Part shown: in pieces, positions 7,818-16,095 of the stretch
Numbering within the stretch: position 1 is the stretch's first letter
How the letters are laid out: the number at the start of each line of letters is the position of its first letter
The notes under the pieces: model-generated
The model's input: only the letters and a program-made list of their open reading frames with translations
What the model was told of the DNA's origin: nothing
Database searches by the model: none
Made by a program: the position numbers and the translations under genes
Origin: JBGAKG01 sp044224495
Lineage (GTDB): Bacteria > Myxococcota_A > Polyangia > Polyangiales > Polyangiaceae
NCBI GenBank assembly: GCA_044224495.1
Contig: JBGAKG010000001.1
Location: 124,001-188,000, forward strand
DNA: 64,000 bases
Direction of reading: 5' to 3'

Positions 7818-8888
7818 TCACCACGGGCAGACGGTCGCTTCGAAGTGCCCGCCGACCGTCGTCTTGTCGCCCGGCTTCGCGAAGCGATCGCTCAGGCCGA
7901 CGACCTGACCCTTCACCTTGGATTCCTTGTCGAACGAGAGCGAATCGAACTGGATCCACCCGCCGCCGCCGCCACCCGCTCCACTGAAGGAGACGTAGTT
8001 GTTCTTCGGCGTCGCCTTGTAGAGCGACATCTCCGACTGCACCGGCGAGCCCGTGAGCTTCTGGCGCGAGCTGGTGCCGCCAAAACCGTCGAAGCGGATG
8101 ATGGTCGCCTTGCCCTCGAAGCCGTTGGCGTTGTCACACGTGACGCCATCCACGTCGAAGAAGCGAACGTTGGTGATGGCGTCGGTGTTCGAGTCGTTGT
8201 CGTGCATCACGGTCGCGATCGCGGCCTTCGCCGTGAACGCCTTGCCACCCACGTTGAACGCGACCGGTCCGTCCGGCGCCTTTTCGTCGAAGGACTGGAG
8301 CCCGCTGTCGCCGGCCGAGCAGATGACCGCGTCGAACTTTCCGCCGCCCACGTAGGTGAGCATCTTCTCGTCCGCCTTCTTCTTCAGCTCTTCGAGCCGG
8401 ATCGTGCCCTTGATGTGCTGATCGGTCTCGTACTTGAACGGCTCGAGGTTGACCACGGGTGCGTCGACGCCCGAGAAGGTGGTGTTCTTGAGCTCGAGGT
8501 TCGTCTTCTGCGGAAAGAACTCGATCCGCGCCGTCGTCGGCTTGCCGCCGTAGTGCTTCAGGCCGGGGCCCGCGCCGATGGTGATGTCGAGCGTCTGCGC
8601 TTCGTCGGGCAGGTTCCCGCCGCCACACTCGTGCGCGTGCGTGGAGAGCCGGATCACGGGCCCGTTCGCCTCGTACACCCACGCGTACGCGAACTTGAGC
8701 TCGTGTCCTTCGAAGGTGAACGTCGGCGGTCCTTCGGGTTGCTTCGCGGTCGCGCTCGCGACGGCGGACGACGTCGTCGTCGAGCCCGAGGGCGTTGGCG
8801 GTGTGTTGTTCTCCGTCGACTTCTTGCAGCCGAGCGTGACGAGCGTTGCGAGACCGATGCAGCCCACGAGTTTGAGTGTGTTCCCCAT
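7818..8888 (-). CDS. Putative lipoprotein of unknown function
   Basis: This 356-residue protein starts at ATG 8888. The signal sequence MGNTLKLVGCIGLATLVTLG is followed by Cys 21 (TLGC lipobox) and then a Ser/Thr/Pro-rich linker. The mature part is beta-rich with no recognised domain. Two similar halves may be present: one with the LRLSTHAHECGG and ITIGAGPGL segments, the other with GGKAFTAKAAIATVMHDND. A glycine run lies near residues 317-322 and the C-terminus ends TVCPW. It is predicted to sit at the inner or outer membrane. It is the first gene of a minus-strand run with SxtJ and the DUF6508-like gene (gap 18 bp). Confidence 0.65.
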   Translation of the reverse strand: MGNTLKLVGCIGLATLVTLGCKKSTENNTPPTPSGSTTTSSAVASATAKQPEGPPTFTFEGHELKFAYAWVYEANGPVIRLSTHAHECGGGNLPDEAQTLDITIGAGPGLKHYGGKPTTARIEFFPQKTNLELKNTTFSGVDAPVVNLEPFKYETDQHIKGTIRLEELKKKADEKMLTYVGGGKFDAVICSAGDSGLQSFDEKAPDGPVAFNVGGKAFTAKAAIATVMHDNDSNTDAITNVRFFDVDGVTCDNANGFEGKATIIRFDGFGGTSSRQKLTGSPVQSEMSLYKATPKNNYVSFSGAGGGGGGWIQFDSLSFDKESKVKGQVVGLSDRFAKPGDKTTVGGHFEATVCPW

Positions 8889-9044
8889 CCACGCGAGGCT
8901 AGACAGAGCTCCAACCGCGCGCCCATGGTCATCTGATAGACGGGGCAAAACGGCTACACCGGCGGTTCGTGGTAGCGTCGCCTCGCTCTGCGTCCCGCGC
9001 GCCCCGCCCCTCCGAAGCTGCCCGAGCTCCTCGCCGCGTTCGCG

Positions 9045-10439
9045 ATGGCGCTCCTCGCGCTGGTCGCACTTCGCCCCGCGTCGCTCGCCACGCCCTACTG
9101 GTGGGACGCTGCCGCGGTCTACGTCCCCGGCGCCGAGTGGTTGAACACCCACGGGTTCGACGCTTCGCCCGGCCACTTCCCCAGTGATCTCGGGCGCGGG
9201 CACACACCCGGCTTCTATTTGGTCCTCGCCCTCGCCTTCCGGCTGTTCGGTACGTCGCCGACGACCGGCCACGCGCTCGTGCTCGGTTTCTCCGCCGCGG
9301 CGCTCACCTTCACCTACGCGCTCGGCGTCACGTGGCTCGATCGCCCGCGTGCCGTGCTCGCGACCCTGCTCGTCGCGTTCGCGCCGCTCTACCTCACGAT
9401 GTCGTCCGAGGCGCTGCCCGAGATCCCGATGACGGCGCTCACGCTGCTGGCTGTGCTCCTCTTCGCGCAGAGGAAGTTTCTCGGCGCCGCGCTCGCCGCG
9501 ACCGCACTCGTGCTCGTGAAGGAGGTCGGTCTCGCCACGCCGGCGGCGCTCGCGGGCGCGTCGCTCTTCCTCGCGTGGAAGGTCCCGGGCGAGCGGCGCG
9601 CGTGGATCCGCGCCGCGCTCTTCCAGCTGATCCCACTCGTCTTCCTCGCGGCGTTCTTCGTCTGGCAGCGCGTGCGCGAAGGCTGGTGGGTGCTCCCGTA
9701 CCACGCGGGGCTCTTCTCGGAGCACCACGATCTCGCCGAGCAGCTCGCCCGCGTCCTCGGGTCGTCGCTCGTCGCGGACGGGCGCGGCGTCGCGCTCGTC
9801 GTCGCGCTCGCGCTCGCGGTCGGCGCGCGCCGCCTCGGGATCGCTCCGCCGAGCTCGCCGTCGCAGATGGATCGCCCGATCGCGCTCGCGATCGCGCTCG
9901 TGGTCCTCGCGAACTTCGTCTTCTTCGCGAAGATGTTCTTCCTCGAGCGCTACGTGCTCCCGCTCCACCCGCTGATCGCGCTCGCGATCGTGCGCATGGT
10001 TCCCGCGCCGCAGCCGGGCGACCGCCGAGGGTTCGCCGCCGGCGCGCTCGCAACCGGGATCGCCTGCATCACCGCGCTCGCGGTGCGCTGGGGCGGCGAG
10101 GGCTTCGACAGCGGCGAGACCACCTTCCGGTACCTGCACGCCGTGAACGTCCACGAGCGGATGCTCCGCGACGTCCCCGCCCCCAGCACCGTCCTCACGA
10201 CGTGGCCGATGACCGACGAGATGCGCGCCCCGTATCTCGGTTACGTCAAGTCGCCGATCAAGGCGATCAGCCTGGAGTGGGTCGAGGCGACGGGCAATCA
10301 CCCGCACGTGGACGCAGTCATCGTCTTCACGACGATGGGCAACGCCCCGCGCTTGCGCGCCCAAGCGGCCGAGCGCGGATTTCACCTCGCGCGGACGGAA
10401 GAAGAGGGCGGCGCGGCGCTGGAGCTTTGGACGCCCTAG
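9045..10439 (+). CDS. Membrane glycosyltransferase, GT39/GT83-like (ArnT/PMT type)
   Basis: This 464-residue protein starts at ATG 9045, the only conventional start between an in-frame stop at 8973 and the conserved N-terminus. The first extracytoplasmic loop, TPYWWDAAAVYVPGAEWL, holds an Asp-x-x motif near the end of helix 1, as expected for catalytic acidic residues in C-fold glycosyltransferases. About nine to ten hydrophobic helices follow. 'FLERYVLPLHPLIALAI' matches the ER/RY-x-L-P-x-x-P motif of ArnT/PMT relatives. These enzymes use polyprenyl-phosphate sugars to glycosylate lipids or proteins at the periplasmic face. The nearby GT2 genes could supply such a donor; this is inference. 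Confidence 0.8.
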   Translation: MALLALVALRPASLATPYWWDAAAVYVPGAEWLNTHGFDASPGHFPSDLGRGHTPGFYLVLALAFRLFGTSPTTGHALVLGFSAAALTFTYALGVTWLDRPRAVLATLLVAFAPLYLTMSSEALPEIPMTALTLLAVLLFAQRKFLGAALAATALVLVKEVGLATPAALAGASLFLAWKVPGERRAWIRAALFQLIPLVFLAAFFVWQRVREGWWVLPYHAGLFSEHHDLAEQLARVLGSSLVADGRGVALVVALALAVGARRLGIAPPSSPSQMDRPIALAIALVVLANFVFFAKMFFLERYVLPLHPLIALAIVRMVPAPQPGDRRGFAAGALATGIACITALAVRWGGEGFDSGETTFRYLHAVNVHERMLRDVPAPSTVLTTWPMTDEMRAPYLGYVKSPIKAISLEWVEATGNHPHVDAVIVFTTMGNAPRLRAQAAERGFHLARTEEEGGAALELWTP

Positions 10440-10554
10440 CGAGTAGCTGGCTTCGGCCTCACGAAGACGTCTGGTCGCCCGAGAGTAACGTTCGGTAATA
10501 TCGACACTACGAGGGGGATTTGCTTGCTCGGCTCATTGCTGGCGAGGGAACCGC
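10440..10554 (+). promoter_or_regulatory. Leader region of the kinase-NACHT operon
   Basis: These 115 bp separate the high-GC glycosyltransferase from the island. They contain an AT-richer patch with a TAATAT hexamer at 10496-10501, which could be a -10 element. The matching -35 is poor, so this is only a candidate. An AACGTT palindrome lies just upstream (10487-10492). A GAGGG ribosome-binding sequence sits about 10 nt before ATG 10555. Confidence 0.25.
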
Positions 10555-13347
10555 ATGGGGAGGATTGACACAGTCGATCAGCGTGTGAAAGCGTCTGCAG
10601 CACCGAGCATCGTGGAGCTCTCCAACCGATTTCGGATTGTCGGCCCCGTTAGCAATGGGCGTCACGCTAGCGTGTTTCTAGCAGAGGACCGATCCGTATC
10701 ACGGCGCGTCGCACTCAAGCTTCCTCGCACCGGAAGCCCGGTCGAGATGGGCGCTCGGATCGCCAGGGAGAGCGCTGCGCTGCGACGGGTCGTGCACCCG
10801 AATATCCAGCGTCTTCTCGACTCGGGGACCACTTCAGACGGGATGCCCTTCCTCGTCACCCACTTCGAGGCGGGTGAAACGCTCGAGCGGGTGATTGCAA
10901 CGCATCGCCGCGTTCCAGAGCGCTGGATCCGTGCGATGCTCACCCAGTTGCTCGCGGCGCTGGATGCTGTCCATTCCGCCGGCGCGGCCCATGGCGACGT
11001 CACCCCGACCAATTGTGTTTGCGTCGGTTTCGAATCGGTCGACGTGCCCTGCCGACTTTGCCTGATCGACTTTGGGGGCGCCCGCTGGCTCGACGGCAAG
11101 CTGGAGGCTCACACGACCGGAACGTCGGTGTACATGGCCCCCGAATTGGCAACGGGGAGCCCGTCCATCGCTACCGATCTCTACGCCGTAGGTATCATTG
11201 CTTACGAGATGCTCGTCGGTGTGCCACCGTTCCGGGCGTCGACGAACACCGAGGTCCACTGGCAGCACGCCCACGAGCCAGTACGCCTGCCAAGAGAGTC
11301 GGACCCGCAGATCTCACCGACATTGGAGGCTGCAGTCCTGCGTGCGCTCGAAAAGGACCCCGCGCAACGATTCGGCTCGGCGACGGAGTTCGCGGCAGCG
11401 CTCGATGCGGCGGCAGAAGCTTCGGAGCAGCAGACCGAACCGCACACGCGACCAGAGCGAGCCGATCAGGACGAGCGCGCCATCCTCCTGCAGCGGGTAC
11501 GCGAACAGTGGATCGAAGGAGTGCTGGCGCGTACGACCGACGGAGTCGTCCTGGTCCGACAGCGACTGACCGCGAGCCCGACCGACGCGTCCCTCCGAGG
11601 GGTGACCTCGATCGTCGAAGCCTACTCCGCTTCCGATGGCGGACTTCTGATCCTCGGCGACCCAGGCCATGGCAAAACCGTCAATTTGCTCCGACTCGCG
11701 CGGCACGCTGCCGACCATGCGACGAACGCTCAGGGAACGATCGGCAAGGTTCCCGTCGTCCTGACGCTCTCGTCGTGGACGGTGCAGGACGCGGACCTCG
11801 CCGTCTGGATCCGGAGAGAGCTCGCATCGAAATACCTACTGACGACGCGCTCCGCGCTCCGGCTCATCGAATCCGATGCACTGCTGCCCATGTTGGACGG
11901 CCTCGACGACGTGCGACCCACGGCGCGAGACGCTTGTGTCCGCGCCATCAACACCTTCCGCGGGCAGCGAGCTTCGAGACGAATCGTCGTGAGCTGCCGA
12001 ACCGACGAGTACGCAGCGACCGCCACGAAGCTCGGTTTGAAGCATGCGGTCGTGCTCGAGAGTCTCGCGTCACATGACATCGCTCAACAACTGGAGCACA
12101 GCGCATCAAGCGACCTCGCACACGCGCTCCAACGCAACCCCCTCCTTGGAGAGCTCTCCCACACGCCAATGTTGCTCCACGTGATGCGCGTCGCGTTCCG
12201 CGATTCCTTTCGGTTTCGTGGAGCACTCGCCAGCGAGGATGATGCGGTCCATCAGCTCTTCGAGTCGTTCGTGTCCAGTGCGCTGCGCAAGTTGGCAACC
12301 AATGAACGAACTCACTTCGAGGGAACGATTTCGGCGGTGGCACGCACGCTCTCGCGAACGTCTCGAATTCTCCTACTCTTCGAAGAGGTTCAGCCGTCGT
12401 GGCTCGGTAGCGACGACGAGCGAATGCTCTACGCCTTCGTCTCGCGGGCGGCAGTCGCCCTGACGTTCTGCCTGAGCATCGTCCCAGCGGTTGCCTTCAG
12501 TCCTCTCTCGAACCACGGATTCCATGTCTCCACGGCGTTCGCGCTTCGCCTCGCGATCGTCGGCACCCTCGGATTGGGCTCGGTGTTCGGAATCAGAGCG
12601 GCGCGTTCCTTCCGAGCCCCGGACACCGATCGGCGTCCTCTGGGCGGCGTGCTCACTTTCATGCTCGGTGCCGCCCTCATCGGAGCGTGCATGTTCGCTA
12701 CCGAGCGAAACCCCATCGCATCCGTGATGGGCGTGGAAGTCGGCGTCGTGGGTGGATTGCTGCTGGGGGTGAGTCGGCGTCGCCGCGGCACGGCGTCGGG
12801 AGACGTCGGCACTGCGGAACGGATCTCATGGTCACTCCGCAACGTACGACTCCAGCAAGTCGTCGTTCTCTTCACCATCGCGACGGCCGTGTTCGCGCTA
12901 GCAAGCTTCCTCGACGGAGGTCGCAGCGCGGGCTACATGGCGTGGGCGGTGATCGCGATCGGCATCGCCATCCTCGGTCATCATTCACGAAACGCCGCGA
13001 CGCGCGTCACCCCGAACGTGGGGATCTGGGACACTGCACGAAACGCGACCCTCGTGGCGAGCGCGGTGTTCGTCGTCACGACGTTCAGCTTCGGGCTCAG
13101 CTACGGCGTTCCGTACGGTGCGTGCGTCGGCGTCGCCCTGGCGACCATCGGCGGCCTCTGGTTCGGCGGAATCGACGTGATGAACCACGTCATTCTCCGT
13201 TGGCTACTGCACCGTCGGGGCGCGCTTCCTCTCGACGCGCTTCGGTCGCTCGATGCCGCAGTCGACCTCGGCCTCATGCGACGAACGGGCAACGGCTACC
13301 TCTTCATGCACGCGATGCTTCTTCGTCACTTGGAAGCCAAGCCGTGA
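10555..13347 (+). CDS. Protein kinase-NACHT NTPase-transmembrane fusion
   Basis: This 930-residue protein has three parts. Residues about 27-285 form a Hanks-type Ser/Thr kinase domain: Lys 55 in VALK, Asp 148 in HGDVTPTN, DFG at 172-174 and MAPEL at 194-198. The Gly-rich loop is degenerate (VSNGRHASV) and HRD has become HGD. Residues about 355-620 form a NACHT/STAND NTPase with Walker A GDPGHGKT (368-375), Walker B LLPMLDGLDD (443-452) and the IVVSCRTDEY strand. Residues 628-880 carry about seven hydrophobic helices. A short C-terminal module, LGLMRRTGNGYLFMHAMLL, resembles the end of actinobacterial membrane NACHT proteins. It probably senses a signal and switches through NTP hydrolysis and phosphorylation at the membrane. 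It is the first gene of the island and overlaps the next by GTGA. Confidence 0.9.
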   Translation: MGRIDTVDQRVKASAAPSIVELSNRFRIVGPVSNGRHASVFLAEDRSVSRRVALKLPRTGSPVEMGARIARESAALRRVVHPNIQRLLDSGTTSDGMPFLVTHFEAGETLERVIATHRRVPERWIRAMLTQLLAALDAVHSAGAAHGDVTPTNCVCVGFESVDVPCRLCLIDFGGARWLDGKLEAHTTGTSVYMAPELATGSPSIATDLYAVGIIAYEMLVGVPPFRASTNTEVHWQHAHEPVRLPRESDPQISPTLEAAVLRALEKDPAQRFGSATEFAAALDAAAEASEQQTEPHTRPERADQDERAILLQRVREQWIEGVLARTTDGVVLVRQRLTASPTDASLRGVTSIVEAYSASDGGLLILGDPGHGKTVNLLRLARHAADHATNAQGTIGKVPVVLTLSSWTVQDADLAVWIRRELASKYLLTTRSALRLIESDALLPMLDGLDDVRPTARDACVRAINTFRGQRASRRIVVSCRTDEYAATATKLGLKHAVVLESLASHDIAQQLEHSASSDLAHALQRNPLLGELSHTPMLLHVMRVAFRDSFRFRGALASEDDAVHQLFESFVSSALRKLATNERTHFEGTISAVARTLSRTSRILLLFEEVQPSWLGSDDERMLYAFVSRAAVALTFCLSIVPAVAFSPLSNHGFHVSTAFALRLAIVGTLGLGSVFGIRAARSFRAPDTDRRPLGGVLTFMLGAALIGACMFATERNPIASVMGVEVGVVGGLLLGVSRRRRGTASGDVGTAERISWSLRNVRLQQVVVLFTIATAVFALASFLDGGRSAGYMAWAVIAIGIAILGHHSRNAATRVTPNVGIWDTARNATLVASAVFVVTTFSFGLSYGVPYGACVGVALATIGGLWFGGIDVMNHVILRWLLHRRGALPLDALRSLDAAVDLGLMRRTGNGYLFMHAMLLRHLEAKP

Positions 13348-14723
13348 CCGCACGCGTCGCGACGACGGTCGCCCTCGCTCTCGCCGTCGCGTGTGCCCCT
13401 CGTCGCGCGAGCGTCGGCGCGAAGGCAGCCGATCCATGTGTCGGGCCGCCGCCACCGACCGCGACCGAGTACTCCAGTCCGATGGAAGTAGCCAACCAGG
13501 CGTCGAACGACGGTGGCGTCGTGAGTGTCGCCGTGGCGGACATCGACGGCGACGGCGTCAGCGACATCGTAGTCGGGCGAGGCGGATTCGATGCCAGTGA
13601 GATGGGGGTGCTCGAGATCCTCTTCGGCCCCTTTTCCCACCCCGACGCATGCAACGGCTCCGTGGTCACGGCACGCGCAGCACGGACCTCGGCCTCAGCG
13701 GGAGCTCTTCCGTTCGCAAAGGTCACTACCGGTGACATTGACCATGACGGTTGCGTCGACATCGTCGCCGGAAATTTCGATGGGGGGATCGAGCTCTTTC
13801 TCGGAAAGAAGAATGGCGCGCGCTGCGAGCTCGGCCCCCGCCGACACGTCGACGTTCTGGACGCATCCGTCGGTGGAACCGACCTGGAGCTGGCGGACCT
13901 GGATGCGGATGGATCGCTGGACCTCGTGGTTGCCCGCTCGGACCGCGACCACCCAACCAAAGCGCATCGCCAAGTCATCGTGTGGAATCGCTCGAACCAA
14001 CTCGACTTCGATCATCCTTGGGTCAGCGACGAGTCTCTCGTGGCCACCTTCGCGACGCTCGTCGGCGACTTCGACGGCGACGGTGCGCTGGACATCGTGT
14101 TCGGTGCTCGCGGGATGGAGGACAACGCCGCGGGCGGTTTGCTTTCGGGCACGCTCCATCGAGGAGTAAAGGGGAAGGCTCCTCTTTCGGCACCCGTCCC
14201 CCTCTCGTGGCCTGCCCCAGGGCCCAATCTGCTCAGCGAAGTCCCCTACGTCGTCGACATCGATCGATGGGGTCCCGGCGTGATGGTCGTCAGCAGCGGC
14301 CACTGGTGTTCGACGGTCGCGTGTTGGCGAAGGACTGCTCCGATTCACTACGCGTGGTCTGGCACCGGGATGGGGGTCACCTCGGGCATCGGCGCGCCGC
14401 CGGGGAACTGGCTACCGGGGTCGAGCCGATCGGTGGACGGCGACTCAGACCCCGATGCCGTCTACCCACTCGCATGCGGCACATGGACGCAACGACCCGG
14501 GCGGGTCGAGCTCCGCCGCAGCGCGGTGGCGAACTATGACGCAAGCAGAATCGCGACACCGGACGAAGTCATTCGCTCGGTCGTTGCCGACGAAGTCGAC
14601 GCAACTGCACCGGGCCTGGAGTTCGTCATCGGTGGTGCCAGGCTCAGCTCGAACGGAGGCCCGACGAACTCGGGTCACGTCAGTTTGATCGTCCCATGTC
14701 CCAACCCGAGGAGAGATCCATGA
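13344..14723 (+). CDS. FG-GAP/VCBS repeat putative lipoprotein
   Basis: This 459-residue protein starts at GTG 13344, overlapping the kinase-NACHT stop as GTGA. The N-terminus is a signal sequence ending LAVAC (Cys 17). At least four calcium-loop motifs of FG-GAP/VCBS beta-propeller repeats are seen: DIDGDGVSD, DIDHDGCVD, DLDADGSLD and DFDGDGALD. A later DGDSDPDA may be a fifth. It is probably an exported, calcium-stabilised beta-propeller used for binding, possibly the extracytoplasmic sensor or target of the system. An exported propeller directly coupled to a membrane NACHT protein is unusual. No enzyme motif was seen. Confidence 0.85.
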   Translation: MTARVATTVALALAVACAPRRASVGAKAADPCVGPPPPTATEYSSPMEVANQASNDGGVVSVAVADIDGDGVSDIVVGRGGFDASEMGVLEILFGPFSHPDACNGSVVTARAARTSASAGALPFAKVTTGDIDHDGCVDIVAGNFDGGIELFLGKKNGARCELGPRRHVDVLDASVGGTDLELADLDADGSLDLVVARSDRDHPTKAHRQVIVWNRSNQLDFDHPWVSDESLVATFATLVGDFDGDGALDIVFGARGMEDNAAGGLLSGTLHRGVKGKAPLSAPVPLSWPAPGPNLLSEVPYVVDIDRWGPGVMVVSSGHWCSTVACWRRTAPIHYAWSGTGMGVTSGIGAPPGNWLPGSSRSVDGDSDPDAVYPLACGTWTQRPGRVELRRSAVANYDASRIATPDEVIRSVVADEVDATAPGLEFVIGGARLSSNGGPTNSGHVSLIVPCPNPRRDP

Positions 14724-15118
14724 TCTGGCAAGCGCCGCGTCTCAAGCTTCTCACACTGAGCTGCAACGAGCCCACGATTCAGCTGGCAAGCCCAGGCGCG
14801 TTCAACGCGTTCGTCGCCACCGGAACCGGCTTTCGACAGGAAGAGACTCAGCTCCTGTTCGTTCGTGCCGACGTCAGCGATGGGTCACTCAAGCCCTACC
14901 AGGCAATCCCCTGCATCGGCATCGTCGTCGACGAGAAGGATGACCGCCAGGTGATCTCGTTTCGTGCATCGTTGTTCCAACGCGATGTTGGTCCTTACCA
15001 CCTCATCGCCTGGAACGAACCGTCCGACGATGGTGTCAACGATTGCACCGTCCTCGAGTGGGCGATGGCCGTTCGCATGGACCCGGCTCAGCTCCGGGTC
15101 AAAGTCGACGCGCCTTGA
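14720..15118 (+). CDS. Unrecognised 132-residue island protein
   Basis: The start is ATG 14720, which overlaps the previous stop as ATGA and has a strong GAGGAGAG ribosome-binding site 5-12 nt upstream. An ATG at 14696 would add eight residues and overlap more. The protein has no signal peptide or membrane segment. The sequence is beta-rich, with a GTGFRQEETQLLFVRADVS segment and a VISFRASLFQRDVGPYHLIAW segment (cited up to 20 residues: SFRASLFQRDVGPYHLIAW), suggesting an Ig-like or beta-sandwich fold. No family was recognised. Its position between propeller and regulator genes suggests a scaffold or ligand-binding role, but this is speculation. Confidence 0.7.
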   Translation: MIWQAPRLKLLTLSCNEPTIQLASPGAFNAFVATGTGFRQEETQLLFVRADVSDGSLKPYQAIPCIGIVVDEKDDRQVISFRASLFQRDVGPYHLIAWNEPSDDGVNDCTVLEWAMAVRMDPAQLRVKVDAP

Positions 15119-16086
15119 TCTTCCCGGCGCGGCTTTCAAGCTTGCTCGACGACTGCGATGCCGCGCTCGTCGACGTCGACGCACGCCGTCGGATCGAGAA
15201 CGCCTCCGAATCGTACTCCCAGACTGAGGCCGAGTGCGCGGTCGAGTGTCACCTCGCGAGCGGCGGCGCGCGAGCCGACCTCGTCGTCCGCGTCTTCCCT
15301 CCGGATTGCGTGAAGCTCGCTTCGCAACCGGCCACCTCGCCTCCGCTGCGATCGTTTCTCGCGCGGTGGCAGAACCAGCTCCCCGAGCTTCCCTTCGTCG
15401 AGCTCGAACACGATCTCGACGTCATGCGTCCCACGCCGTGGATAGGGCCAGCGATCGAGCCGTTGGTGCGCCGAGGGATCGACGCCATCGTGGCCGCCAG
15501 AGCTGGCGCGCCGCCTGCCCATTGGACGAGCACCATCCTCGCGCAGAGGGTGTTGGAGGCGCTGGGAGAAAGCGATCCCCGCTGGCGCGACCGTATCCAC
15601 GACGTATTCTGCCGCCTTCCGCCGCGCGGGTGCATCAACCATCTCGCGCTCGGGGCTGCGCGGCCTGGGCGTCCGAGTCCGTCGGTTCGTCTCATCGTGT
15701 CGCTGGAGCGCCGCAACGTGACCGAGTTCTTCGGAGCGGCAGGTTGGCGTGGGCAGTCGGATCGCCTCACCCAGCTCGCCGAACGTGTTCTTCCGTGGGA
15801 GTCCCGCGTCGAGCTGGACATCGACCTGGAGCTCGATGGGTGCGCAATCCGAACGGCGACCTATGCCGACTTTCGAGCTCCGAGAGCCCGAGACAGCGTC
15901 CTCCGTTCGCTCGTGCACCGTCTCGTCGCCGACGAGATGGTGCCAGCTGCCGGCGCGCGGGCACTCGAGACCTGGATCGCGCGCTCGGATGGCGCGCTCG
16001 AGCGCGTGTTGACGTTGAAGATCACGGACGACGGTCATGAGCTCGGAGCCAAGGCGTATCTTGGTGCTCTGCGCAAAGCATCGTGA
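15115..16086 (+). CDS. Unrecognised 323-residue island protein
   Basis: The likely start is TTG 15115, overlapping the preceding TGA as TTGA. A longer reading from ATG 15043 overlaps the previous gene by 76 bp and is less protein-like. The protein is soluble, with no signal or transmembrane segment. Visible features are a 'VELEHDLDVMRPTPWIGPAI' segment, an Arg/Leu-rich middle, 'RVELDIDLELDGCAIRTATY' near residues 235-255, and a C-terminal 'LKITDDGHELGAKAYLGAL'. The DIDL and KAYLG elements remind me faintly of uncharacterised proteins encoded near peptide-modification genes, but I cannot name a family. It lies 9 bp before the FHA gene. Confidence 0.75.
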   Translation: MIFPARLSSLLDDCDAALVDVDARRRIENASESYSQTEAECAVECHLASGGARADLVVRVFPPDCVKLASQPATSPPLRSFLARWQNQLPELPFVELEHDLDVMRPTPWIGPAIEPLVRRGIDAIVAARAGAPPAHWTSTILAQRVLEALGESDPRWRDRIHDVFCRLPPRGCINHLALGAARPGRPSPSVRLIVSLERRNVTEFFGAAGWRGQSDRLTQLAERVLPWESRVELDIDLELDGCAIRTATYADFRAPRARDSVLRSLVHRLVADEMVPAAGARALETWIARSDGALERVLTLKITDDGHELGAKAYLGALRKAS

Positions 16087-16095
16087 GGTCTGCAC

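Noticed and set aside
7818..10385. An 855-codon minus-strand open frame
   Set aside because: Only the part from ATG 8888 is protein-like; the upstream part is the Arg-rich antisense of the membrane glycosyltransferase gene.
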